Shown here: piece after piece, positions 36,399 through 47,337 of the stretch
Position numbering within the stretch: the first letter of the stretch is position 1
How the letters are laid out: every line of letters starts with the position of its first letter
NCBI RefSeq assembly: GCF_000701785.1
Contig: NZ_JNJU01000002.1
Location: 62,001 to 126,000 of the forward strand
Source of the DNA: Mycoplasmoides alvi ATCC 29626
GTDB taxonomy: Bacteria > Bacillota_I > Bacilli_A > Mycoplasmatales > Mycoplasmoidaceae
Length of the DNA stretch: 64,000 bases
Direction: 5' to 3'
Made by a program: the position numbers and the translations under genes
The notes under the pieces: model-generated
What the model was told of the DNA's origin: nothing
Databases searched by the model: none
What the model saw: only the letters and a program-made list of their open reading frames with translations

Positions 36399-36419
36399 TT
36401 TTTTCACCTAAAATTAAGT

Positions 36420-36554
36420 TTATTTTACATTACTTTTATTTGATGAAGATACTTGAACTTCAAGTTCTAAAATAATATCTCTTAATTCTGCATCTCTTTC
36501 ACATTGTTGCTTTTTAGCTGCATCCCACATTTCTTTTCGAAAATTGTCAATCAT
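36420..36554 (-). CDS. 44-aa UVR-domain micro-ORF left from a uvrB duplication
   Basis: An ATG at 36554 opens a 44-codon frame beginning [17 protein letters not shown] and running through [14 protein letters not shown] to a TAA 21 bases before glmS. It is nearly identical to the C-terminal UVR motif of the local UvrB. The UVR motif binds UvrC. Whether it is translated is unknown. It lies in the probable 5' leader of glmS and may simply be a remnant. Confidence 0.45.
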   Translation of the reverse strand: MIDNFRKEMWDAAKKQQCERDAELRDIILELEVQVSSSNKSNVK

Positions 36555-36780
36555 TTTTTTCTATAGATTTTTAAGCTTTATTTTTCCTAGAAACAAAATT
36601 ATAAAGGTTGGGTGTGCTTTCTTTATTTATTAAATCATCGTATACTAATTTAACAAAAATTTTAAATCTAATTTAATGTTTTTTATTAAAGTTATTTGGA
36701 TATTTCTTCTTCTATTAGTTTCATCAAATGACTATTGGTATTTTTTCAGTAATTATATCTGCATACTTAATTATGTACAC
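36440..36780 (-). pseudogene. Degenerate duplicate of the uvrB 3' end
   Basis: Bases 36458-36559 match 98 of 102 bases of uvrB at 38116-38217. Similarity continues, with growing decay, to about 36780 (matching up to about 38430 of uvrB). The upstream portion has stops and indels. No insertion sequence flanks it. A tandem duplication or recombination event about 1.6 kb from the parent is the simplest explanation. Confidence 0.85.
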
Positions 36781-37050
36781 TTTTATATTTAATACTTTTA
36801 TACTAAGTAAAAATTTAAGTTTTATATCTATAAAAAGTTTCATTAATTCTAATTAATAATACAACATTTAATATGTTAATGATAACCAAAAACATAAAAA
36901 ATATTAATTTCATTAATTTAAAAACTAATATTTCATATAGTAACTATTATGCTCTTTATGTTACAAATGTAAACTGCAAAATTTTAACTAAACATAAAAC
37001 ATATAGTCTAAATAGCAAATAAGACTTCATTAATAAGATAAAATTATTAA
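36781..37050. other. AT-rich spacer downstream of the zinc-ribbon membrane protein
   Basis: Together with the uvrB remnant it forms about 500 bp without an intact long gene. One 49-codon plus-strand frame (36873-37022) is present but looks like chance. Confidence 0.4.
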
Positions 37051-37698
37051 TTAATATTTATCTTTTATACATTTGTTGCACAAATAAATAACATTATTTT
37101 GATCAACATCCACTAAAACTGAATGCATTTCATCAACCTTAAAAATAAGATTACATTTTTTGCATACCACATTGTCATATTTTTTTGTATTAATTACTTG
37201 GTTATGAGTCATAGGCAAAGAGTTATTAGAAGCATCATAATTTTTTTTTAATTCTTCAACAATTTTTGATCTATTGTTTTTTAGATAAGAATTAATCATA
37301 ATAGCACCTATAAATCCTACAATACCAAATATAATTCCAAAAAAAATTAAAATAAAAAAAATACTTTGTTTTTCTTTAAAAATAAATTTACTAAGTTCTG
37401 AATAGAGTGAAGTTGTTAATACTATTGATATAACAAAAATTACAGTACCCAGAATACCTCATAATGATAAAAAAGTGAGTCAAACATAGAGTAAATCATT
37501 ATTGTAATAATATCTACCAGTATGATAATCATATGAAGGAGTAGTAAAATAACTAACGAGTGTTGAAAGTCAAATCAAAAAGAAAACAAACATAAATACA
37601 TTAATAGCAATAATTGCATTTGCCATTGATCAAAATCACTTTAATTTTTGATTTATAATAATGACATTATTTTCTTTTTTGTCTAGAAAGTTTTGCAC
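37051..37698 (-). CDS. Three-span membrane protein with C-terminal CxxC zinc-ribbon-like domain
   Basis: The 215-aa product has three hydrophobic segments (about residues 20-50, 70-100, 110-135). A cytosolic or external tail follows in which C179-x2-C182 and C207-x2-C210 form a likely zinc site. The start is a GTG at 37698 with a GAGAGG ribosome binding site 7 bases upstream. No family was recognised. A small membrane protein gene follows upstream on the same strand. Confidence 0.65.
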
Positions 37699-37742
37699 AA
37701 TAAATTACCTCTCTTACACTATAAAAATAAAATGTTTACAAA

Positions 37743-37982
37743 TTAATTTACATTATCATTTTTTGGCATTTTAGGTTTAAGACAAAAAGAAGTTATTCAT
37801 CCTGGAAGAAAAAAAACAAATGCTAAAACTCCTGTTGCAATTGCAACACCTGTATTTTCAAATTTATTATTGTTGACAAGCAATAAAATACCAATAACTA
37901 ATGGATAAATACCTAATGTTAATAAAGCAATAATTGGACAAAGAGAAATGCAAGCATGTCTTTTTAATTTTTGACCATCCAT
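37743..37982 (-). CDS. Small two-span membrane protein (79 aa)
   Basis: The product has a short basic N terminus (MDGQKLKRHACISLCP), two hydrophobic segments separated by NNNKFENTG, and a lysine-rich tail (CLKPKMPKNDNVN). It sits 44 bases upstream of the zinc-ribbon membrane protein, so they may be one unit. Its promoter contains a T17 tract directly next to TATAAT. Function unknown. Confidence 0.6.
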
Positions 37983-38015
37983 AAAAAAACTCTATAAATA
38001 AAATAAACCTTAAAC

Positions 38016-38037
38016 ATTATAAAAAAAAAAAAAAAAA
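38016..38037 (-). promoter_or_regulatory. TATAAT preceded by a T17 homopolymer
   Basis: On the minus strand, seventeen T run directly into ATAATG, giving TATAAT at 38016-38021. This is 34 bases before the ATG of the 79-aa membrane protein. The tract occupies the -35/-10 spacer, where length changes can alter promoter strength. Confidence 0.5.
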
Positions 38038-38089
38038 GTAATTTTTATAAATTCTTTTAATACAACTAATATTTACACAAACATTATAT

Positions 38090-40084
38090 TTATTTTTTAG
38101 AGTTGTTTATTTCGGCTTCAAGTTCTAAAATAATATCTCTTAATTCTGCAGCTCTTTCATATTGTTGCTTTTTAGCTGCATCCAACATTTCTTTTCGAAA
38201 ATTATCAATCATTTTTTGAATATTTTTTTGACCTTTAGTTTTTTTAGAAACAAAATTATAAAGATCTCGTGCACTTTCTTTATTACCTAAATCACCATAT
38301 ATTGGTTTAATAATGGTTTTAGGAATGATTTTATTTTCTTTGTTAAAAGATAATTGAATGTTTCTTCTTCTGTTGGTTTCATCAATAGCAATCTGCATTG
38401 ATTCAGTTATGGTATCAGCATACATAATAACTTTACCATGAATATTTCTTGCAGCGCGTCCAATTAATTGAATTAATGATTTGTCACTTCTAAAAAATCC
38501 TGGTTTATCAGCATCAAAAATACAAACCAATGAAACTTCAGGAACGTCTAATCCTTCACGCAATAAATTGATTCCAACAATACAATCATATTTCCCACGC
38601 CGTAAATCATTAATTATTAATGAACGTTCTAAAGTCTTTAACTCGTTATGTAAATATGCAACTTTAATATTGCGTTCTTTTAGATACTCTGTTAAATCTT
38701 CAGCCATTTTAATGGTCATAACAGTTACAAAAGTTTTTTCTTTTTTTGCAATTTGTCTATGCAATTCTTCAATTAAATTATCAATTTGATATTTAGAAGA
38801 ACGAATTTCAATTTCAGGATCGACCAACCCAGTTGGTCGAACAATTTGCTCAATAACATGTCCATTAGAATAATCAATTTCTCAATTATTAGGTGTTGCA
38901 CTAACAAAAATAACATTAGATAAACGCTTTTGAAATTCTTCAAAATTTAAGGGTCGATTGTCGATTGCTGATGGTAATCTAAAACCATAATCAACTAAAC
39001 TAGTTTTACGCGATCTATCTGTATTAAACATTCCTCGAATTTGTGGCACTGACATATGTGACTCATCAATGATCATTAATCAATCATTACCAAAATAGTC
39101 AAACAAAGTGTAAGGTGTTTCATTTTCTTTGCGCAATTCTAAATGTCTTGAATAATTTTCAATTCCATTACAAAAACCAAATTCTTGTAAACATTCTAAA
39201 TCATAGTTAGTTCTTTGCTCAAGTCGTTGTGCTTCTAATAATTTATTTTGACTTTTAAAGAAAGTTAATCTTTCCTTTAATTCATTTTTTATTAAATTTA
39301 AAGACTCATTCATTCGATCACGATTCATTAAATATTCATCAGCTGGTGCAATTACATATGCATGTAAACGTTCAATTACATTAGCAGTTAATGGATCCAC
39401 TTTTGTAATCTCTTCTAATTCATTTCCAAAAAATGATAAACGAATATAAAATTCATTTGTATATCCAGGTGCAATTTCTAAAATATCACCATTAATTCTA
39501 AAGTTTCCAGGAGATAAATCAATTCGATTAAATTTATAATTCAAATTTGCTAATTTATATTTAAGTTCATGAATTTTATATTTATTTTTGATTTTAACAA
39601 TTAAGCGAAAATTTTCAAAATCTTCTGGAGGTGCACTTGGATATATGCATGCAACTGAAGCAACAACAATAACATCTTTTCTTGATGTTAATGAATTAAG
39701 TGTAGCTAACCTCAGCATTTCAATTTCTTTATTAGTTATTGATGATTTTTCAATATATGTATCTGTTCTTGCAACATAAGCTTCTGGTTGATAAAAGTCA
39801 AAATATGAAACAAAATATTCAACTGCATTGTTGGGAAAAAGTTCTTTAAATTCTGAATATAATTGTGCAGCTAGTGTTTTATTATGGGCCAAAACCAAAG
39901 TTGGTTTATTAAAAGATTCTATCACATTAGCAACAGTAAAAGTTTTGCCTGTTCCTGTTGCTCCTAACAAAACTTGATTTTTAACCTTAGATTTTAAATT
40001 ATGTATTAAAGACTTTATAGCCTTTGGTTGGTCTCCTGAGGGTTTATAATTACTTACAAGTTTAAAATTAGACTTATTATTCAT
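38090..40084 (-). CDS. uvrB: Excinuclease ABC subunit B
   Basis: The 664-aa helicase-like protein loads on DNA with UvrA and recruits UvrC. Walker A is GATGTGKT (41-48). The damage-probing beta hairpin reads [15 protein letters not shown], followed by the DExx motif [15 protein letters not shown]. The motif VI region reads QLIGRAARN, and the C-terminal UVR motif ([19 protein letters not shown]) ends the protein. Length is normal. Its last part has been copied to 36.4-36.8 kb. Confidence 0.96.
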
Positions 40085-40090
40085 ATAAAA

Positions 40091-41686
40091 CTATTTAGTT
40101 TCTACAACGGCATTAGTTAAATCCACCTTGTATCCTCCTGTTTTTTTAATAACTAAATGATTTAAAAAAGGAAACCCAATAAATCAAACTAAAAATACCC
40201 AAAAAATAATTGCATCATCATAATTCATTCATTGCAAACTACCATTATTTTTGTTAAAAAATAAACCAGAAGAGGATGGTAAATTAGCATTAGCAGCAAT
40301 TGCATAAATATATTGATAAAAAAAGAAATAAGAAAAAATGACTGCAATACCCAAAATTGCTATTGGGGCCACAACTTCAAAACCAAAAACTTTTTTACAT
40401 TGCTTTTTAGTATATCTATCAATCATACCAAGCAAAATTATACTTGCATAAATTGCCATAAAAAATAAGGTTGGTAAATTTGTAATTGAATCAACAATTG
40501 CATCATTATTTATTATTGTGGCAACAATACCAACAATTAAATGAATACTACCAGCAGATAAAAGTATTAATAATAATGTACCTAAATTATTTTTAGTTTG
40601 ATTCATATAACTAAGTTTTCTTCAGCCCATAATTTGTCCAGAATCAATAATTGATTGTGCTCCTCTAATTATTGAAAAAGACATGCCATTTACAACACCA
40701 ATTGCACTAATTGTTATAAAAATATTAATGATAATATCTAATGAAATTCGTATTTGGTCAGCATTTACAGCTACATCAGGAACAATAGTTTTTAAAATAC
40801 TACTAGCGTCTCCAAAACCAGTAAAAGCAGCTCCCAAAGCTATTAAAATATAAATTACTGCAGCTGTTAAAACTGAAATAACCATGATAAGGGGAACAGT
40901 TTTTTCAGGATTTTTTAAATTTGTAGACATATTACCAATATTTGTAAATGAGTCAAACGCAAATAAAATACTAGGTAAGGCAATAAACATTCCTTCTACA
41001 TTAAATGTTTGTGTTGTTGGTATATGAAATTTAGTTAAATCAGGACCATATAAATCTTTAATTGGTGAAGTCAATAAATCATTTGAAGTTTTATTTAAAA
41101 TATTAGATTCATTTAGATTAGCTAAACCAACTATCAAAACTAATCCAATAGGAATAATTTTTAAAATCATTGAACTATTTTGTAATCAAGTTGATCCTTT
41201 TGTCGAAAAGAAATTAATCAAAATCAATGATCCAAGAATAATGAAGCCACCTAAAAAAATATAACCAAAGTGAACACCATTAGAACTAGTGCCATTAATA
41301 CTTAAATCAATTGCTTTATAAAGACCTTCTACTGCTAAAAATGGTAATACACCAACAAAAATAGCATAATAATACATTGGGTGTTGAACTCTTACAAAAC
41401 GACCATACTTTTTATTAGATAATTGTTCTGCCCAACCTGCTAATCCAGCTGAAGATTTTCTACTTGTAGATATTTCTGCAAAAGAAAGTGCAGCAGCAAA
41501 AATAATAATTGCAGATAATCCTCATGAAACAATCATGCTTCAAAATGAAAAGGTATTAGTGTTAGCATCTATTTGTGCATTTAAAACAGATGTATTTTTA
41601 AGAAAAATACCAATCCCAATAATTGTTCCCAAAGCCATTGCTAAAGAACTAAAAAACCCAATTTTTCTAGCATTTTCCTGTTTCAT
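40091..41686 (-). CDS. APC-superfamily amino acid permease
   Basis: The 531-aa protein has about 12-14 membrane segments and the family signature near the start (KIGFFSSLAMALGTIIGIGIF). The later FAFDSFTNIGNMSTNLKNPEKTVP is typical of amino acid/polyamine/organocation carriers (unwound helix 6 and loop). Substrate is unknown; an arginine/ornithine role is possible given arcBC nearby but not shown. Expression probably depends on the leader, which holds an extended -10, a palindrome and a terminator-like hairpin. Confidence 0.85.
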
Positions 41687-41734
41687 GAGCAACCCATTCT
41701 TATAAATATTTAGATTTTCTAACTAGATAATAAA

Positions 41735-41770
41735 AAGTTGATTTGCTAAAATAATTTGGCAAATCAACTT
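41735..41770 (-). terminator. Terminator/attenuator hairpin in permease leader
   Basis: AAGTTGATTTGC and GCAAATCAACTT form a perfect 12-bp stem with a 12-base loop, followed on the minus strand by TTTTTATTA. It lies between the -10 box and the permease ATG, so it could attenuate permease transcription. Confidence 0.6.
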
Positions 41771-41793
41771 AAATCTCTCTCTAATAAATACAT

Positions 41794-41811
41794 GAAATAC
41801 TTAAGTATTTC
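41794..41811 (-). promoter_or_regulatory. 18-bp perfect palindrome, candidate operator or leader stem
   Basis: GAAATACTTAAGTATTTC is fully self-complementary. It lies about 40 bases downstream of the -10, inside the transcribed leader of the permease gene. Confidence 0.4.
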
Positions 41812-41852
41812 TATTCATTACATCTAAAAAATTTACACCAATTTATGTGCTC

Positions 41853-41858
41853 ATTATA
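41853..41858 (-). promoter_or_regulatory. Extended -10 box of the permease gene
   Basis: The minus strand reads TGGTATAAT, a perfect extended -10. The predicted leader is about 160 bases. Confidence 0.55.
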
Positions 41859-41908
41859 CCATAAAATATTAAGATTTAAATTGTTTTTGCTGATTGTCTT
41901 TATTACCA

Positions 41909-41928
41909 TGTCTAATATTTAATACTTT
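41909..41928 (-). promoter_or_regulatory. Shared upstream motif, copy 3
   Basis: It matches TGTCTAATATTTAAGACTTT at 19 of 20 positions, beginning 51 bases from the permease TATAAT. Confidence 0.5.
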
Positions 41929-42142
41929 ATTTAAAAAGGAATTTAATCTAATACTTCAATTTATAACTTAGTTTTGATAATCAATAATAGTATTTTTCTT
42001 TCTAGATATTGCCTCAAAAATTATAAGCATTTTTACTGTTGGAATGACTATATCCATTTGTTTTGTATTTTAAAACATATTATCTAAGCAAATATAATTT
42101 TGTTAACCAAAATTTAATATAAAAATTAAAATATAAATTGTT

Positions 42143-43870
42143 TTAAGACAATTTTAAGTTGTTAGATTCAGCAGATTTTTTAATTAAATTTAAAAGTTTA
42201 ATTCCATGTATTAAAGATTCTTCATATTTAGAATCTTTGTATAATTTTTCTAAATACAAAAGATTATTTTCAATATTTGTATTCTCATGACGATATTTAT
42301 TTAAAAACATCATCAACAATTCATTCATTTTTTTGATTGATAGTTGCTCAACAACAAGTTTTAATACCTTTATAAACAATTCATTGCAATGTGCTGTAAA
42401 ATTTTCAAAATCATTAGAAATAGAACGATAATCTTTATCAGCTAAAATTGTTTTTTTATAAATTTGTGATTTATACATTTCAAATTCATCAATTAAAGGA
42501 TTAGGTAATAGCAAATTATTGTCAATCATATACTTACTTATTTGAAAATACTTTAAATTTAAACTATTGATTTTATGAACAATGTTTTTATAAGAAGATA
42601 TTTCATAATTTATTTCACTTATTAAACTATCAATTTCTTCTTTAAGTTTTTCAATTAAATCAATAAAGTTAGTCATTTTTTCTAATAATTTACTGTAATT
42701 ATCTTTATGATCATTAAAATAAAATTTTTGTAAATTAATAATAGACTTGCGTGTTAAATTAAAAGTTTTTTGAATTGAATTAATTTTATTCATTACAGTT
42801 GGATGGTCAGCAAAAATTTGATTTAATTCATTAATTGCTACTATCAAATTGCTTCCTTTCTCTTCTAAACTTCCCATTCCTTTGACAAAATTATTTATTC
42901 CAATATTAATAATATTTTTTGCTTCGTGTTCGCTAACTAAAGTAGATCTTAATGGTTGTAAAACCTTTAAAAGACTATTTATCATTTCCTCAGCTTCTTT
43001 AAATTGAAGAATATGCAAATCACGATCAACTTTTGCAATTCCTTCTTTTGTATCTATTATTGTTCGATACATTTCATTCAATTTATTCAAATTAGATAAA
43101 TTACCTTCTTTTTCTGCTTCATTGTACATAAAATTGATTTCACGAATTAAAAATTTTAAATAATCATTTTTACGTTCTAAAACATATAAACGATTTACAT
43201 AGGATAAAAGTGTATAAATAGAATATCTTAATTTTTCCATTGCTTTTATATACTTTGTATTTTGAAAAGTCATGCAAGCAAAATTAGCATCTTCAAAATT
43301 TTTAGAAATATTTGAAATAAATTCTTTGAAAACAGGACTATCATATTTGGTAAGAATATGATTAGTCAAAAAAGCTAACAATTCATCTGCTAGCAAGCGG
43401 TATTTAACCATAATTTTAGAAGTTTCATTTTGATAGCCAGAAGCATTTTTTGTTAATTTTTTAAAATCTTGAATTCATAGATCTAACTTTTGAAATTCTT
43501 CATCAATATTTAAAAACATTTTGTCTATTTTAGAAAAATTGAAATGGTATTTTAAATCTGATAACATGTCAATAGCTTTTCAAATTTCTGCTAATTGAGC
43601 TTGGTAGCGTTCATCATAGTTATTCATGTATTCAATAACTAATTTTAATTTGATTCCCTCTTTGTCAAGCAATTCACCTTTTGCCAATAATTCTAAAGGT
43701 TTAATTAAACTAGAAAAAGAGATAATTGCATATTCTTTATATTTTTTTTGATACTCATAAGTTTTGTTAATTCGTTTTCTTACTTGAATATACATAGTTA
43801 AATAAATAATATAACTAATTGACAATATAAAGAAAAAAATAAGAATAATGAGATAAGCAATATTAGACAT
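42143..43870 (-). CDS. EzrA-like single-span coiled-coil protein
   Basis: The 575-aa protein has one N-terminal membrane helix (about residues 4-26) and then almost continuous charged helices with heptad-like patterning. This is the plan of EzrA, the membrane-anchored regulator of FtsZ ring assembly in Firmicutes. Sequence identity cannot be judged by eye, so the name is tentative. It starts 16 bases after the transketolase stop and may share its transcript. Confidence 0.6.
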
Positions 43871-43886
43871 AACATTCGCTTTGTAA

Positions 43887-45833
43887 TTAAATATTAGTTT
43901 TAATTTTTTTAATTAATGAATTGATATCTAATTCATAAAATTTAGCAATATCTTCAGGAGTACCAGATTTACCATATTCAGTTAAACCATAAACAGTATC
44001 CACAAATTCATATCACATATAAGGACTTCCAAATTCTATTGCTATTGATTTGCAACCATTAGATAAAATTTTATTTTTAAATTCTAAAATATTATTTCTT
44101 AGCAATTCCATTGATGTAACTGAAATCACATTTATATTAATGCCTTCTACACTCAATTCTTTAGCAATATCTAAACAAAGCCCTACTTCACTTCCAGTAG
44201 AAATTAAATTAATTTTGGCATTTTTTTGTTTAAATACAAAATAGAAACCTGCTTCAAAATCAGTTAAGGATGGTGCAATTGATTGAGTAAATTCAGATCT
44301 TGATGTAACTATATTTACTGGTTTTTTTTCTGATTTAAGAGCATATTTTAATGCTTCAAATAATTCTCCTGTATTTGCAGGTCTAAATGTAATTGTATTT
44401 GGCATAGATCTAAGCATAGTTAATTGTTCAATTGGTTGATGTGTTGGCCCATCCTCTCCAACTGTAATAGAATCATGACTAAAAACATTAATGGAAGGGA
44501 CTTGATTAATAGCAGCTAAACGAATAGCTGGTTTACAATAATCAGAAAAACTCATAAAAGTGGAAGTAATGGCTTTAAGACCACCATGCATAGTTATTCC
44601 CAAAGCTAGTGCAGCGCCTAAAAATTCACGCACACCTATATCGATATTTTTTTGATCATACTTATTGCTCTCAAATTTACCAGAACTAATATCTTTAACT
44701 TTTGTAGATCCAGATAAATCATTATTTAAAACTAAAATATTATGCACATCCTTAGTAAATAAATTAAAAACTTTAGAAAAAATATTTCTTGTTGCTTCTT
44801 TATCTTTTTGGTCATTTAAGTGAAATTTTGAAATACTTATTTTATTAGATATAGAATCTATTAGTTTTTTATATAAATCTGGTTTTTTATTTTTTAAGAT
44901 TTCTAATTTTTTGTTATATTTTGTGAAATGGTTGTTGCCTCTTTTAAGCAAAGGTTTAAATTCTTTTTTAGTTTGTTCTAAAATTGTAAACATATCATTA
45001 CAAGGATATTTTAAAAATTTTCTAACATTTTCTACCTGATTTAAAGAAAGTGGGGTTCCATGAGCTTTAAATGACTTTGCATTTTCTGAACCATAACCAA
45101 TGGTTGTTTTTACTTCAATTAAAGTAGGTCTATTACTTTTTTTGGCTTTAGTTATAGCTAAATCAATTGATCTTCAATCATTACCATCTTTAACCAAAAT
45201 ATAATTTCAATTATTTGCTTTAAATTCATCTGAAAATTTTGTAATTGTAGAATCACTTACTTTTCCATCTAATTGGATATCGTTTGAATCATAAATTCAA
45301 ATCAATTTATTTAGTTTGTATTTGCCTGCTATTGCAATTGCTTCATGAGTTATTCCTTCTTCAAGACACCCATCACCTAGCAAACAGTAAGTATAATGAT
45401 CAATAACTTTATCATATGTTTGATTTAAATGCGCTTCTGCTAATGCAAATCCCACACTTGCTGCTGCCCCTTGACCTAAAGGACCTGTGCCAATATCAAC
45501 TCCATCTAAAATATGAGCTTCGGGATGGCCTGAAGTCTTGGAATTCAATTGTCGAAAATTTTTTATGTCCTCAATAGTTATTGATGGATAACCAGCTACA
45601 AGCATTGTTGAGTATAATAAGGCACTTCCATGTCCAGCACTTAAAACAAAACGATCTCGATTAAAATAATGTAAATCTTTTAAATAAACATTCAAATGAT
45701 TCTTAAACAATGCATACATTATAGGTGCTGCACCTAAAACTATTCCTGGGTGACCGGATTTTGCTTTAGCAACCATTTCAATACCTAGCATTCTTATGTT
45801 ATTGATTGCTAGTTGTGGATTATTTTTTAACAT
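43887..45833 (-). CDS. tkt: Transketolase
   Basis: The 648-aa thiamine diphosphate enzyme moves two-carbon units between pentose and hexose phosphates. Visible motifs are AKSGHPGIVLGAAPIMYAL, SAGHGSALLY, GPLGQGAAASVGFALAE and the ThDP motif GDGCLEEG. The second domain has FMSFSDYCKPAIRLAA and HDSITVGEDGPTHQPIEQL. With Rpe and RpiB it completes the non-oxidative pentose pathway. Several UGA codons encode Trp. Full length. Confidence 0.96.
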
Positions 45834-45856
45834 ATCATTATTCCTATTATTAAGTA

Positions 45857-46303
45857 TTAAAAATCATGTTCATTTTTTAAGTTAATGCTATCTTTATATT
45901 TTTCTTTAATTTTTGGGGGTATATTTTTGGAATTTAAAAAATAAAAAAAACTAATTAAAGCAAAAGCAAGTGTTGCAATTAAACAAATTATTGAACAAAA
46001 AGATAACAACAATCTAACATTTCCATTCTTTACAAATGGATAAATGTACATATACAATTCTTGTCCCTCTGTACCACCATTTAAAATTTGACTACCATCT
46101 TTTGGATCAATAAAAACTAATCCTGGTTGATTTAAAAATTGTCCATTAACATCAACAGTATAAGAATAGCCACTAAAACCAAAAATTGAAAAAATTATTG
46201 TTCCAATTAAAAACACTCCAAAAAGACTTATTGAAATGTAAAAATTTTTTAAACTTTGTTTTTGTTTTAAATTTAATGTTTTTTTATTTTTTGTTTGATT
46301 CAT
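45857..46303 (-). CDS. Two-span membrane protein of unknown function (148 aa)
   Basis: After a basic N terminus (MNQTKNKKTLNLKQKQ) there is one hydrophobic helix, an external loop of about 50 residues (YTVDVNGQFLNQPGLVFIDP...), a second helix and a charged tail. No family was recognised. It overlaps the end of rpiB by 20 bases, so it is translated from the same operon, upstream of transketolase. Confidence 0.65.
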   Translation of the reverse strand: MNQTKNKKTLNLKQKQSLKNFYISISLFGVFLIGTIIFSIFGFSGYSYTVDVNGQFLNQPGLVFIDPKDGSQILNGGTEGQELYMYIYPFVKNGNVRLLLSFCSIICLIATLAFALISFFYFLNSKNIPPKIKEKYKDSINLKNEHDF

Positions 46304-46781
46304 ACATTTGCTCTTCTATTTGAGATATTTTTTTAATTCTTCTTAAGTGACGTCCTTTTTCAAATTTGGTATTTAAAAAAATATCAATTATTTGGATCAT
46401 AGTTTTTATGTCTGTAATTCTAGCACCTAAGCATAGAACATTTGCATTATTATGTTTTATCGCTAATTCTGCAATTTTGGGATCATAAACTAAAGCTCCT
46501 CTAACGCCTTTAACTTTATTAACAGCTATTGAAATTCCAATTCCTGTGCCGCAAATGGCAATTCCAATAGAACCTTTATGCTTCACTACATTGGAACCAA
46601 CGGCATAACCAAAATCTGGATAATCATCATTATCTTTAGAATTTAAAGCAATTGTATCTTTAACAAAATAATCATTATTTTTTAAATACTTTATTATTTC
46701 ATTTTTAACATTTACACCAGTATGATCTGCACCAATATATATAATCTTTTTTTTAGATTGTTTTTTGTAGGTTTTCATCAT
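46284..46781 (-). CDS. rpiB: Ribose 5-phosphate isomerase B
   Basis: The 165-aa product interconverts ribose and ribulose 5-phosphates. It has the RpiB motifs KIIYIGADHTGVNVK, DYPDFGYAVG, the active-site CGTGIGISIAVNKVKGVRGAL, and NVLCLGAR. The start is uncertain: ATGs at 46793, 46781 and 46778 are in frame, and none has a strong ribosome binding site. All overlap the tsaC end. It lies in a run with tkt, which uses its product. Confidence 0.93.
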   Translation of the reverse strand: MMKTYKKQSKKKIIYIGADHTGVNVKNEIIKYLKNNDYFVKDTIALNSKDNDDYPDFGYAVGSNVVKHKGSIGIAICGTGIGISIAVNKVKGVRGALVYDPKIAELAIKHNNANVLCLGARITDIKTMIQIIDIFLNTKFEKGRHLRRIKKISQIEEQMYESNKK

Positions 46782-47331
46782 ATTTGATTCCATTTTCTTT
46801 TAGAAAATTTACTAATTCATTATACATATTTCCTTTACGTATGATTTTACCACTATCAACATTAAATATTGTAGAAGGTATACTAGAATTTGACTTACCA
46901 TTAACAATAACTAAATCTATTTCATTTCTAACAAAGTGTTTAATTGAAAAAGCTTCTAATGTATTTTCTAATGGTTTCATAGATGAAATATTTGCACTTG
47001 AAGAATATAAAAAATTTACTTGCTTCAAAATTTGTAACAAAATTGGATGATTTGGGATTCTATAAGCAATCTTATTCACAATTAAAGTAATTTGTCCTGG
47101 TCAAAAATGGTTAGCTAACTGATAAAATAATTTATTTTTAGTTTTAACTTGATAAGGGTCACTAATAAATCTTATTAATTTTTTGTGTTTAGGTCTTTTT
47201 TTCAAAAAATAAATAAGTTTTGGATCAATCGAAACAATCCCTATTTGTGTATCTGTTTCAATTAAAATGGCACGACCACTTTTTAATTCATAAACAATTT
47301 CATCAATTTCATTAGGTTCATAAACTTGCAT
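46753..47331 (-). CDS. tsaC: Threonylcarbamoyl-AMP synthase
   Basis: The 192-aa YrdC/Sua5-fold protein makes the activated donor used by TsaD (28.4-29.4 kb) for t6A in tRNA. Motifs are AILIETDTQIGIVS, KKRPKHKKL, WPGQITLIV (Trp by UGA) and the SSANIS loop. It starts 6 bases after prmC. The prfA-prmC-tsaC order is common in bacteria. Confidence 0.88.
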
Positions 47332-47337
47332 AATATT

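Larger units (their letters stand above)
41687..42142. other. 456-bp regulatory spacer upstream of the amino acid permease
   Basis: It contains, in order from the permease outward: a hairpin with U-tract (41735-41770), an 18-bp palindrome (41794-41811), an extended -10 (41853-41858) and a shared upstream motif (41909-41928). The remainder up to the EzrA-like gene shows nothing recognisable. Confidence 0.6.

Noticed and set aside
36400-36420. glmS ribozyme in the glmS leader
   Set aside because: The space before glmS is filled by the uvrB-derived frame; no ribozyme core sequence is recognisable.
36873-37022. 49-codon plus-strand frame starting MLMITKNIKNIN
   Set aside because: No ribosome binding site, composition as expected for random AT-rich DNA, and no neighbour on that strand.
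41687-41860. T-box or other known riboswitch in the permease leader
   Set aside because: No T-box consensus (TGGNACCGCG-like) or other known aptamer sequence is visible; only the palindrome and terminator hairpin can be supported.
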